64,000 bases of DNA, from NCBI RefSeq assembly GCF_900106565.1, contig NZ_FNNJ01000012.1, positions 1-64,000 of the forward strand, given 5' to 3'. The position numbers and the translations under genes are program-made. Position 1 is the stretch's first letter. Every line of letters begins with the position of its first letter. Under the pieces are notes generated by a model, which worked only from the letters and a program-made list of their open reading frames with translations, was not told where the DNA came from and did no database searches. This document shows positions 36,211-44,637 of the stretch, one piece after another. The stretch is from Lutibacter oricola. GTDB lineage: Bacteria > Bacteroidota > Bacteroidia > Flavobacteriales > Flavobacteriaceae.

Positions 36211-36294
36211 GTCTGGAGTCTGGAGTTTGGAGTCTGGAGTCTGAAGTCTGGAGTTTGAAGTTTGGAGTTTGAAGTTTGAAGTCTGGAGTGAGAA
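36211..36294. repeat. Heptamer array (GTCTGGA/GTTTGAA)
   Basis: Exactly twelve 7-bp units: GTCTGGA, GTTTGGA, GTCTGAA and GTTTGAA variants and a final GTGAGAA. GTGAGAA is the reverse complement of the TTCTCAC register of the other family. Confidence 0.9.
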
Positions 36295-36584
36295 GTGAAT
36301 TTCTAATTGTCATTCTGAATGCAACGCAGTGGAATTGAAGAATCTTACGTTTCAACAATTCAACTGTCATTCCTACGCAGGCAGGAATCCATTATGAGTT
36401 TAGCTTAGAAGCATACTTTTATACTAGATCATTAAGCAGAGTCGAAATAATAGTCTCAACTTGTCATTCTGAATGCAGCGAAGCGGAACTGAAGAATCTC
36501 ACGTTTTTATTGTAAAAATACGTCCCATTACAGTCGAAATGACAATGAGGTTACTTTAGACTGCTGACTTAAAACATTGCAACT

Positions 36585-36799
36585 GTCATTCCTACGCAGG
36601 CAGGAATCCATTATAAGTTTTACTAATTAGTTTACTTTTGTTCTTTTCCATTGATGAAAAGAACCAAAAATCTAGTCTGATGATATTTTCATTAAAATAC
36701 AGTTCCTTAAAAAAGACATGCGCTGAACTCGCTGCGCTCAAACACCACCGCCTGTTTCTTTTTCTTCGGATGTATTTTCTACTGAAAATTTCATAGGAC
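36585..36799 (+). repeat. 215-bp dispersed element, copy 9
   Basis: Exactly 215 bases; it begins GTCATTCCTACGCAGGCAGG, with the same internal hairpin and the same CATAGGAC end. Confidence 0.92.
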
Positions 36800-36948
36800 G
36801 CTCTTCTCTTTTTTAGGTCATTGAGCGGAGTCGAAATGATAGTCTCTACTTGTCATTCTGAGAGCAGCGAAGCGGAATTGAAGAATCTCACGTTTTTATT
36901 GTAAAAATACGTCCATTACAGTCGAAATGAAGCGAGGTTACTTTAGAC

Positions 36949-37025
36949 TCCCACTTCTCACTTCTCACTTCTCATTTCTCACTTCTCACTTCTCATTTCT
37001 CACTTCTCACTTCTGTCTTCTCACA
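36949..37025. repeat. Heptamer array (CTTCTCA)
   Basis: About eleven units of CACTTCT and CATTTCT, with the standard junctions on both sides. Confidence 0.88.
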
Positions 37026-37178
37026 CCAATATGCTCATTAAGCAGAGTCGAAATAATGTTCTCACTTGTCATTCTAAATGCAGCGCAGCGGAACTGAAGA
37101 ATCTCACGCTTCAATTGTAAAAAAATGCGCTGTTCCAGTTGAGTAGACAAACGTGGTCATTGAGCGGAGTCGAAATGA

Positions 37179-37248
37179 TCAGCAACCAAATACCAGCAAC
37201 CAACAACCAAACACTAACAACCAAACACCAACAACCAAATACCAACAA
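37179..37248. repeat. Degenerate heptamer array reaching a stop codon
   Basis: Exactly ten 7-bp units (TCAGCAA, CCAAATA, CCAGCAA, CCAACAA, CCAAACA, CTAACAA and so on) start at GTCGAAATGA and end one base before the PL6 stop codon (CTA at 37250-37252 on the plus strand). Confidence 0.9.
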
Positions 37249-37249
37249 C

Positions 37250-39667
37250 CTACTCACTCCCCAAATACACCCCAATATTTTCAATTCCATTATTAGCTTT
37301 TAATAAAATAGATTTTTTATTTGGGATATAATGCTTTGCATCTTCCCATTTAGGATTTTTAGTGTAAATGTGTGCTTTGGAAGCCATTCCGCTTATTTTT
37401 GGAGTTCCGCAGGTATAAATCAACGTGTTTTTAACGCTATGGTTTGCAGCAGCTAGTTTAAAAGGAGTTTTAAGGTTGTAGCTTTTTTCGAAAATAGAAT
37501 TGGTAATTTCTACGGTATCTATTCCTGAATTTTTTAGAATGTATCCTTTTTCAGTATCGTATACTTTACTAAAAATACAGTGGTTAATACTTAGTTTTCC
37601 GCCTTTATTTACAAAGTAGTTTCCAGCTTTGGTGTAGCTTACAGCAAATTGTTCCATATTTTTAAAAACACAGTACTCGAGTGAAACGCTACCTGCATTG
37701 TAGTTTCCTGTTGTTCCTTTTTCATACGATAGGTTTAGGCCTCTGTAACTATCTTCAAAAAGACTATTTTTAATAGTAATTTCATTAGCAAACGTACCTA
37801 CATAAGCTTTAAAAATGCTACCACCATTTTTGTTTTTAAAATTTCGAAAAATGCAATTAGAAATTGTTAATGTGTATGGTGCTTTTTCGTTCTCGTTTGG
37901 TGATACAATAGCGTATTTAACCAATTTGTTATGTTGTCCGCTAAGTGTTACATTTTCTAAGTTAAAATTGCAGTTTTCTTGCACTCTAAATAAATAGCTC
38001 AAAGGTTTTTCTAACTTGGCGTTTGCTTTGATAAACACGCTGTCTTTATGTACACCAATAATATGGATTGATTTTTTTAACTGTACAGAATTTTTTAAGA
38101 AATAAGTACCAGATTCTAAAGTTAAGGTACTACCAGCAGCCGCATTTTTAATGGCTTTTTCTAAGGTGCCTACACCAGGTTTAACAGTAGCAATGTTGGT
38201 TGTTGGTTTATTATTGGTTGGTATTGCTACTGTTGGTTTCCACGAAAGTGGCCCTGATTTACTAAGTATTGCACTTGGTATTTTTTGGTTATTTAAATTA
38301 AAAGCACCAGCAACTAAATTAGTTCTAGTTGTATTACAAATGTCTGTACTAGGACTTTGCTTGTTATAGTTAGAAACGGTTAAAGCTGTATTGTTAGCGG
38401 TTGGCATTGGTAACGATTTTAATAATTGCCATTCTATAGCCGCTTTTGTAAAATAATCTGAATTTATTTCAGCTGTAGTTTCTCCAATATTACCTTCAAA
38501 AGTAATTTTAGCGTTTGCATCGTTTAAATCTAATAGCTGTTTTCCGTTTGTATTAGATACTAAATTGTTTACAAAGCTAGAGTTGATTGGTGCTAACGAT
38601 TTCTCGCTGTCTTTTCCTGCTCCAATAACTATTGTACCACAATTAATAATAGTATTGTTTTGCACCAATACATCTTCAACTTGATGATACCTGTTTAAAG
38701 GAGAGTTTGGGACACCGTTCATAAATACAATAGGAGCTCTATAATCATCTCCAGTTAACCCAATTAAAAAATTATTTTGAACAATATGTCCTTTGTTAAT
38801 GATGCGAATACCTCCAGTTCTAGGTTTGTTGTTACCTATAAATACATTGTTTTCAACCAGGGCATTGTTACCATGTCTAAGTGTTAAAGTACCTTCAGAT
38901 TCTAGAAATAAATTGCTGTTAAAAATATTATCACAAGATTTGTTAGAGATAATTTCAATTTCGCCGTTGCACTGTTTAAAAGTGTTGTAGGCAACGGTGG
39001 TTTTAGAAGATTTTAGCGAGTTGGTACTTGTACCAATTCGAATAGTTTCTCCTCCATTTTCGCCTAAATCAGGTCTAAAACCAAAAAAATTATGATCTAT
39101 TTGATGGTTGTTTTCAGTATGTTCGTCGCCTTTTAGCCAAACTACTAGAGTGCTACCAATATTTGTTTTACCTGTAAAATTACAATGATCAACTCTATTA
39201 TTTTTTCCCCATAAATCTACCCAATGTGTTTGGAAAGTGACATCGGTAGGGTTGTAGTTGCTTATGGTGCAATTGGTTACTCTACAATTATTAGCAAAAT
39301 TTTTAGAATCTTTTCTAAAACTAATAACAGATTTTGAGGTTGGTATACCATTTTTAAACCATAAACCATTAATTATAAGATGTTTTCCGGCTATAGTTAA
39401 GCTAGAATTTCCTGTAAAAATTACTTCCCCATCTGTTTGTGCTGTAATTATTATTGGGCTTTCTTTAGTTCCATTAGCAATGGCTAAAAGTTGTGCATTT
39501 TTCCATTCACCATTTTTTAATACAATTTCGCTACCTGGTTTTGCATTTTTAAGTGCATTTGTAAATTCAGTTTCAGTAGCTACTAATGTTGAGTAAGAGG
39601 CCTGTGTATACATTTTTGTACAAAAACTTGAAACAATAAACAGTGTAATAAGAATGTTGGTTTTCAT
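37250..39667 (-). CDS. PL6 alginate lyase, secreted form
   Basis: An 805-residue right-handed beta-helix lyase. The catalytic lysine and arginine lie in CNGEIEIISNKS (Lys243) and LTLRHGNN (Arg264), with the 21-residue spacing of PL6 enzymes. GGETIRIGTS is the calcium-region motif. A second beta-helix part (about 490-805) gives the longer two-domain PL6 form. The signal peptide (MKTNILITLFIVSSFCTKMYTQA) looks like type I rather than a lipoprotein signal, unlike the partner at 39817. It should depolymerise alginate or MG blocks. It is divergent from the second PL6 and shares a compact symmetric promoter region. Confidence 0.92.
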   Translation of the reverse strand: MKTNILITLFIVSSFCTKMYTQASYSTLVATETEFTNALKNAKPGSEIVLKNGEWKNAQLLAIANGTKESPIIITAQTDGEVIFTGNSSLTIAGKHLIINGLWFKNGIPTSKSVISFRKDSKNFANNCRVTNCTISNYNPTDVTFQTHWVDLWGKNNRVDHCNFTGKTNIGSTLVVWLKGDEHTENNHQIDHNFFGFRPDLGENGGETIRIGTSTNSLKSSKTTVAYNTFKQCNGEIEIISNKSCDNIFNSNLFLESEGTLTLRHGNNALVENNVFIGNNKPRTGGIRIINKGHIVQNNFLIGLTGDDYRAPIVFMNGVPNSPLNRYHQVEDVLVQNNTIINCGTIVIGAGKDSEKSLAPINSSFVNNLVSNTNGKQLLDLNDANAKITFEGNIGETTAEINSDYFTKAAIEWQLLKSLPMPTANNTALTVSNYNKQSPSTDICNTTRTNLVAGAFNLNNQKIPSAILSKSGPLSWKPTVAIPTNNKPTTNIATVKPGVGTLEKAIKNAAAGSTLTLESGTYFLKNSVQLKKSIHIIGVHKDSVFIKANAKLEKPLSYLFRVQENCNFNLENVTLSGQHNKLVKYAIVSPNENEKAPYTLTISNCIFRNFKNKNGGSIFKAYVGTFANEITIKNSLFEDSYRGLNLSYEKGTTGNYNAGSVSLEYCVFKNMEQFAVSYTKAGNYFVNKGGKLSINHCIFSKVYDTEKGYILKNSGIDTVEITNSIFEKSYNLKTPFKLAAANHSVKNTLIYTCGTPKISGMASKAHIYTKNPKWEDAKHYIPNKKSILLKANNGIENIGVYLGSE

Positions 39668-39759
39668 TATAATAGATTGTTTTAGAATGTTTAAGCTATT
39701 TTACTATAAGAAATTACTTTATTAAAAAAAAATATTGGTTTCTTTAAGTAAAAATCAAA

Positions 39760-39767
39760 CAAATATA
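39760..39767 (-). promoter_or_regulatory. Promoter -7 element for the leftward PL6 gene
   Basis: CAAATATA on the plus strand is TATATTTG on the minus strand. It lies 93 bases before the start at 39667 and 2 bases from the rightward element. Confidence 0.65.
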
Positions 39768-39769
39768 CA

Positions 39770-39777
39770 TATATTTG
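39770..39777 (+). promoter_or_regulatory. Promoter -7 element for the rightward PL6 gene
   Basis: TATATTTG, 40 bases before the ATG at 39817. Its last bases are the first bases of the operator at 39774. Confidence 0.7.
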
Positions 39778-39801
39778 GTAAACCAAACTGGTAAACCAAT
39801 T
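39774..39801 (+). promoter_or_regulatory. Operator site 1, presumed GntR (FadR-type) binding
   Basis: Two adjacent palindromic boxes, TTTGGTAAACCAAA and CTGGTAAACCAATT, just downstream of the rightward -7 element. FadR-subfamily regulators bind TGGT...ACCA sequences. A site here would block the rightward promoter and lie close to the leftward one. Confidence 0.7.
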
Positions 39802-39816
39802 TAAAATATAGTTAAA

Positions 39817-42141
39817 ATGAATTTAGTTAAGTTATTTAGCCGTGTATTAGCACTTAGTTTTTTAGTGTTAGTTTCTTGTAATAAGGCTACAGATAGTAAG
39901 GTGTTAGTATCTACTAAAGAAGCCTTGTATTCAGCAATTTCAGAAGTAAAACCTGGAACAGAAATTGTATTAGCAAACGGTACTTATACAGATGTTAATA
40001 TTGTGTTTAAAGGTGAAGGTACTAAAGAAGCTCCAATAGTTTTAAGAGCCGAAACACCTGGTAAAGTATTTATAGAAGGTGTTTCTAATGTTCAAATTGG
40101 AGGCTCTTATTTAGTAATAGATGGATTGTATTTTAGAAAAGGGTACTCTCCAACTAAAAATGTAATTGCTTTTAGACTGTCTGAAAAAGAAGTAGCAACA
40201 AATTGTAGAGTTACAAATTGTGTAATTATAGATTTTAATCAATTAGAAAGAGATAAGGATGATCTTTGGGTACAATTGTATGGTAGACATAATAGTTTAG
40301 ACCATTGCTATATTGCAGGTAAAACAAATGGAGGACCAACGGTTCGAGTAGATTTAAAAGGAAATCAAAGTATTAGAAACTTTCATAAAATAACGAATAA
40401 TCATTTTGGACCAAGACCAAGAAAAGGTGGTGCGCGTGGAGAAACTATCCAATTAGGAAGTAGTTATACATCAATGTCTCCAAGTAATACTTTAATAGCA
40501 AATAATTTGTTCGAAGAGTGTAATGGAGAGGTTGAAGTAATATCTAGTAAAACTAATTTTAATGTAATTAAAAATAATGTGTTTTATAAGTGTGAAGGTT
40601 CTGTAGTAACAAGACACGGAAATTACGTTATGATAGACGGAAATTATTTTATTGGTGATGGAGTTAATAAAAATGTAGGTGGAATTAGAATTATAAATAC
40701 GGGACATTGGATTGTAAATAATTATTTCTATAATTTAATTGGAGAAAACTTTAGAAGTCCTCTGGCTGTAATGAATGGTATACCTAAATCGCCCTTAAAT
40801 AGATACAACCAAGTAACCGATGTGGTAGTAGCATATAATACGTATGTAAACTGTAAGTCGCCTTGGCAATTTGGAGTAGGAACTAATATAAGCCAAAAAG
40901 AAGTGTTGCCATTGTCTGAAATACGTTCGGCAAGAGCTTTAAGAACAGAAGTGGTAAACAATGTAATTTTTAATACTGAAGGTGATGCTCATTTAATAGT
41001 GGAACATGATAAAGCCGATGGAGTTACGTTTATGGCAAACGCTATAAATAATCAAGGAGTTGATTTTAAAAATAAAGATAAATTTATTGTTAGTAATTTT
41101 GAATTGAAAAAAGTTTCGGAAGAGTTATTTGTGCCAGTTGGAATTTCAACAGATATAACACCGTATACAGGTTTTGGTTTTGAAGCAATTAAAACAGATT
41201 TATTTGGGGTAAAGCGAGAAAATTCTAATAGTATTGGAGCATTGGTTTCAGAAAATATTAAAGATCCCGTTATTTTAGATAAAACAAAATATGGAGCTAG
41301 TTGGTTTGTTGCAGATAAAGCTACTGTTGAAGCTAAAAAACATGAAGTAACAGCTGCTAAAGGAGATTTGGAAGCTAAAATTGCTGCTGCAAACTCGGGT
41401 GATATTTTAGAATTAAATGCAGGAACTTACGCAATTTCAAACTCATTAAAAATAGATAAACAACTTACTATTAAATCTAAAGATGGTGAAAAGGCCATTG
41501 TTGTTGCAGATAAAGCGTTAAACTCGCCATTGTTTCAATTAAACCCTTATGGTATATTAACTATAGAAAATGTGAAGCTTGAAGGAAGTGGAAAGCAAGC
41601 AGCATTTGCCAGTTTAAAAGAAAATATGTTTAACCATTTTGGATTGTTTGTTACTGGTTGCGAAATCAATAATTTTAATTATGTATTGAAAGCCTATAAA
41701 CAATCTTTTGCAGAAGAAATAGCTTTTACTAATACAAGTATTTTAAATTGTGAAAACGGAATTGAACTTTCTGAAGAAACCAATGATAGAGGAGATTACA
41801 ATGTAGAGTTTTTAACAATAGATAATTGTGTGTTTACCAATGTTAAAAGTAATGTAATAGATTATTATAGAGGTGGTTATGATGAATCTACAATTGGAGG
41901 GAATTTAATGGTGAAAAATAGCACATTTAAAAATTGTGGAGCAAAAGAAAAGAATGGTATTTTATTAAATACGCGAGGTATTGTAAATGTAGCTATTAAT
42001 AACAATACGTTTACAAATAATAATATAAAATTAGTTGCACTTTTATGGGGTGCTAAAAACAATACAGAATTAAATAATAAGCTTCAAAATTCTGGAGTAA
42101 TACGTGTTGAAGAAAACTTGAAAATGAAGTTGATGTATTAA
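39817..42141 (+). CDS. PL6 alginate lyase, lipoprotein form
   Basis: A 774-residue PL6 lyase with lipoprotein signal MNLVKLFSRVLALSFLVLVSC, so probably anchored in the outer membrane. The catalytic pair is Lys245 (CNGEVEVISSKT) and Arg266 (VVTRHGNY). RGETIQLGSS is the calcium-region motif. The C-terminal part (about 500-774) is a second beta-helix (NSGDILELNAGTYAISNSL...). It is a paralogue of the divergent PL6 with clear but incomplete identity. It is the first gene of a rightward operon with the heparinase-fold lyase, 15 bases apart. Confidence 0.93.
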   Translation: MNLVKLFSRVLALSFLVLVSCNKATDSKVLVSTKEALYSAISEVKPGTEIVLANGTYTDVNIVFKGEGTKEAPIVLRAETPGKVFIEGVSNVQIGGSYLVIDGLYFRKGYSPTKNVIAFRLSEKEVATNCRVTNCVIIDFNQLERDKDDLWVQLYGRHNSLDHCYIAGKTNGGPTVRVDLKGNQSIRNFHKITNNHFGPRPRKGGARGETIQLGSSYTSMSPSNTLIANNLFEECNGEVEVISSKTNFNVIKNNVFYKCEGSVVTRHGNYVMIDGNYFIGDGVNKNVGGIRIINTGHWIVNNYFYNLIGENFRSPLAVMNGIPKSPLNRYNQVTDVVVAYNTYVNCKSPWQFGVGTNISQKEVLPLSEIRSARALRTEVVNNVIFNTEGDAHLIVEHDKADGVTFMANAINNQGVDFKNKDKFIVSNFELKKVSEELFVPVGISTDITPYTGFGFEAIKTDLFGVKRENSNSIGALVSENIKDPVILDKTKYGASWFVADKATVEAKKHEVTAAKGDLEAKIAAANSGDILELNAGTYAISNSLKIDKQLTIKSKDGEKAIVVADKALNSPLFQLNPYGILTIENVKLEGSGKQAAFASLKENMFNHFGLFVTGCEINNFNYVLKAYKQSFAEEIAFTNTSILNCENGIELSEETNDRGDYNVEFLTIDNCVFTNVKSNVIDYYRGGYDESTIGGNLMVKNSTFKNCGAKEKNGILLNTRGIVNVAINNNTFTNNNIKLVALLWGAKNNTELNNKLQNSGVIRVEENLKMKLMY

Positions 42142-42156
42142 TGATAATTTAAAAGT

Positions 42157-44418
42157 ATGATAAAATATAAAATCGTTGTTTTCTGTTTGTTTTTAGGAGT
42201 TGTAAGTTGGGGGTATTCGCAGCAAATCCCTTCAAAAAAAGTAATTGACATTAGTCAGCTTTCAACCTATTTAAAAAAAGAAGTTCAACAAGAGTTAAGT
42301 AAAAGTGAGGATATTTCTAATGCTAAATTAGCAGACTATTTTAGAACTAAATTTTCTGAACGTTATTTCTTTGATTGGCACAACTTTGAGCAACGATTTA
42401 CTGAATATCAAAAGTTATATCCAACTTCAGCAGCATATCATAAAGAGCGAGGGTTAGATCATACACAAAAGTTTGCAGGAAAAACAAATTGGGTGTTACC
42501 GTTTAATTATTTAAATGGAAAACCTGTAAATGCCTATGCGTTGCGTCATTTGGCACGTCAGCATAAAACAGTAGATTTAGCTTTTGATTATTTTAATTCA
42601 GAAAAAAAGAATGGAGCAGTAGCTTATTTTACAACTCAAATGCACTCGTTAAATGAGGCATTGGCTTCAGGAACTTATGAGAAAATTGAAGATGGTAATG
42701 GAGTTTACGAAGCTTTTAGAGCGGGTTATAGAGTGTTAAATTGGTTGCAAATTCACACCATGTTTTTGGGTGAAGAATCTTATACTAATGAGCAGCAATT
42801 AGAAACAATTGCTACGTTATTACAACACGCAGAAAACTTATATGAAGTAAATCAAAATTTTCATGCAGGAAATCACCAAACAAGAGGTTTGTCTGCATTG
42901 GCAATGGTTTCGATATTGTTAAGAGATTTTGAAGGTGCTGATGTGTGGTATGCACACGCAATGAAATTATTAGAAGAGCATTTAAAAAAGGAAATTAATA
43001 ACGATGGTTTTCAGTTTGAGCGTTCTGTACATTACCATATAAGTGATATAGGTAATTACTATTATGTGTTTCAGTTGGCTCAAAAAAGTAACTTGCCAGT
43101 TTCTAAGTTTTGGGAAGAAAAATTAGCATCGTTATTTACAAGTTTAACTAAAATTGCGTTTCCAGATAAAACAGCACCTGTATTGCAAGATGATACAGAC
43201 ACACCTTGGGCAGAAAAAAATGATATTTCAGGAGCGCTTACTTTAGGGTATTTGTTATTTAACAATCCAACAATGGGTTATTTTGCAACTACAAAAGTGA
43301 GTAGTAAAATGTATTGGTTTTTAAGTAAAGAGCAGTTGTTAAAGTTACAAGAGGTTCAAAAAGAACAACCAACATTTGAATCGGTTTCGTTTCCAACAAC
43401 AGGTTATTATATTATGCGTAATGGATGGCAAGCTAATGACCAAATGTTGTTGCTGTCTGCTGGGTTAGATGCAGATAAACCAGATCATCAACACGGAGAT
43501 ATGTTGGGTATACAAGCAATGGCAAACGGTAAAGTAGTATTGCCTAATTACCAAGTAAGGTACTCGTTACCAGATTTAGAATTGTTTAAAAATTCTATGG
43601 TTAAAAATGTAGCTTTAGTAGATAGTGAGTTGCAAGGTAAAAAGTATACTTCTAATAAAGGAGGTAGTGGTTTTGGTAAATTTAAACAATTGCCGCAACC
43701 AACAACTAATTTTTGGAAGACCTCAAAAATGTTTGATGCCTACTCTGGAAGTCATAATGGATTTGAAAATATTGGAGTCTCATATTCTAGACAGGTAATT
43801 TATTTAAAAAATGATTTTTGGATTGTAAAAGATAATTTTTCTTCAAAAAATACACATACTTATAAACAAGTTTGGCAAGGGCATTATACGGCTGAACAAA
43901 CACCAAATTTACTAAGAGCTAGTTTTGACAATGCCGAAGGTTTAGATATTTTTCAGTTGAATAAAATAGATGCTATAGAAAGTAGTGGTGCTAGAGGAAA
44001 ACAATGGACTGTTGCTTCCAAACAAGCGGTAAATAAATTTAGTTTTGTAACAGTATTATTTCCTTATACAGGTTATTTAAATAGAATTGATGAGTTAAAT
44101 AGCAGTTCAAGTATAAAAGGGTGGAAGCAAGAATCTATAGAGGGTGTTTATTTAAATAAAAATGCTATAGTGCTTTCAAAAGAAAACACTTTGTATGCAT
44201 TTTTAGTAGAAGAAATTAATACTTCAAAAGGTGTTATTAAATTTTCTGAACCAATAGATTTGGTATTGCAAAAAGAGAAAGATGTTTTTAAAGCCCAAAT
44301 TTTAGGTGGTGATACTGTTGAGTTTTCTAAAAAAGGAAGCGTAAAAATAAAGAGTAATGGTATAATTTTACGTGCTGGATCATCTTTAAAATTAGGAGAT
44401 GAGTTTGTTGTTTTTTAA
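42157..44418 (+). CDS. Heparinase II/III-fold polysaccharide lyase
   Basis: A 753-residue exported enzyme (signal MIKYKIVVFCLFLGVVSWGYSQ). The N-terminal alpha/alpha toroid has HAGNHQTRGLSALAMVSILLRDFEGADVW and FQFERSVHYHISDIGNYYY, which carry the Asn-His and Tyr-His residues used by this superfamily. The C-terminal heparinase II/III beta-sandwich begins near PTTGYYIMRNGWQANDQMLLLSAG, then DKPDHQHGDMLGIQAM. Its position in the operon with PL6 suggests it acts on alginate oligosaccharides, possibly as an exolyase. The PL family (17, 39 or a relative) cannot be fixed by eye. Confidence 0.82.
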   Translation: MIKYKIVVFCLFLGVVSWGYSQQIPSKKVIDISQLSTYLKKEVQQELSKSEDISNAKLADYFRTKFSERYFFDWHNFEQRFTEYQKLYPTSAAYHKERGLDHTQKFAGKTNWVLPFNYLNGKPVNAYALRHLARQHKTVDLAFDYFNSEKKNGAVAYFTTQMHSLNEALASGTYEKIEDGNGVYEAFRAGYRVLNWLQIHTMFLGEESYTNEQQLETIATLLQHAENLYEVNQNFHAGNHQTRGLSALAMVSILLRDFEGADVWYAHAMKLLEEHLKKEINNDGFQFERSVHYHISDIGNYYYVFQLAQKSNLPVSKFWEEKLASLFTSLTKIAFPDKTAPVLQDDTDTPWAEKNDISGALTLGYLLFNNPTMGYFATTKVSSKMYWFLSKEQLLKLQEVQKEQPTFESVSFPTTGYYIMRNGWQANDQMLLLSAGLDADKPDHQHGDMLGIQAMANGKVVLPNYQVRYSLPDLELFKNSMVKNVALVDSELQGKKYTSNKGGSGFGKFKQLPQPTTNFWKTSKMFDAYSGSHNGFENIGVSYSRQVIYLKNDFWIVKDNFSSKNTHTYKQVWQGHYTAEQTPNLLRASFDNAEGLDIFQLNKIDAIESSGARGKQWTVASKQAVNKFSFVTVLFPYTGYLNRIDELNSSSSIKGWKQESIEGVYLNKNAIVLSKENTLYAFLVEEINTSKGVIKFSEPIDLVLQKEKDVFKAQILGGDTVEFSKKGSVKIKSNGIILRAGSSLKLGDEFVVF

Positions 44419-44502
44419 TAATTTGAAGTTGCTTACACTGCATAATTTCTACAGTTAGTCTAAGCTTATTTTATATGTAATTATCAATATAGCATCTTAT
44501 TA

Positions 44503-44519
44503 TGTTAATTTTATTAACA
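44503..44519. promoter_or_regulatory. Small hairpin upstream of PL17
   Basis: TGTTAAT/ATTAACA with a 3-base loop, about 30 bases before the PL17 promoter. No T-run follows; it is possibly a weak end signal of the preceding operon. Confidence 0.3.
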
Positions 44520-44546
44520 AAATATTGTTAGGTTAAAATATACTCG

Positions 44547-44577
44547 TATATTTGGTAAACCAAACTGGTTAACCAAT
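44547..44577 (+). promoter_or_regulatory. Promoter and operator site 2 before PL17
   Basis: TATATTTG (44547-44554) runs straight into TTTGGTAAACCAAA and CTGGTTAACCAAT. The geometry is the same as at 39770-39801, base for base around the junction. Confidence 0.72.
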
Positions 44578-44637
44578 ATTAGATGTTATCGATGTCTTTT
44601 AAAGCCTAAGTTTTGTTGTAATTTAAAAAGGATAAGA

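Larger units (their letters stand above)
36165..37249. repeat. Repeat field between polysaccharide and alginate loci
   Basis: No gene is seen. It contains a TCTGGAG-type heptamer array, REP-like motifs, a short deletion form near 36362-36430, a full 215-bp element (36585), a CTTCTCA array, and the GTTCCAGTTGAGTAGACAAA module leading into a degenerate CCAACAA array that reaches the PL6 stop codon. Confidence 0.88.

Noticed and set aside
37815-39596. Several plus-strand frames inside the minus-strand PL6 gene
   Set aside because: They are antisense shadows of the PL6 coding sequence with no start context or domain content of their own.
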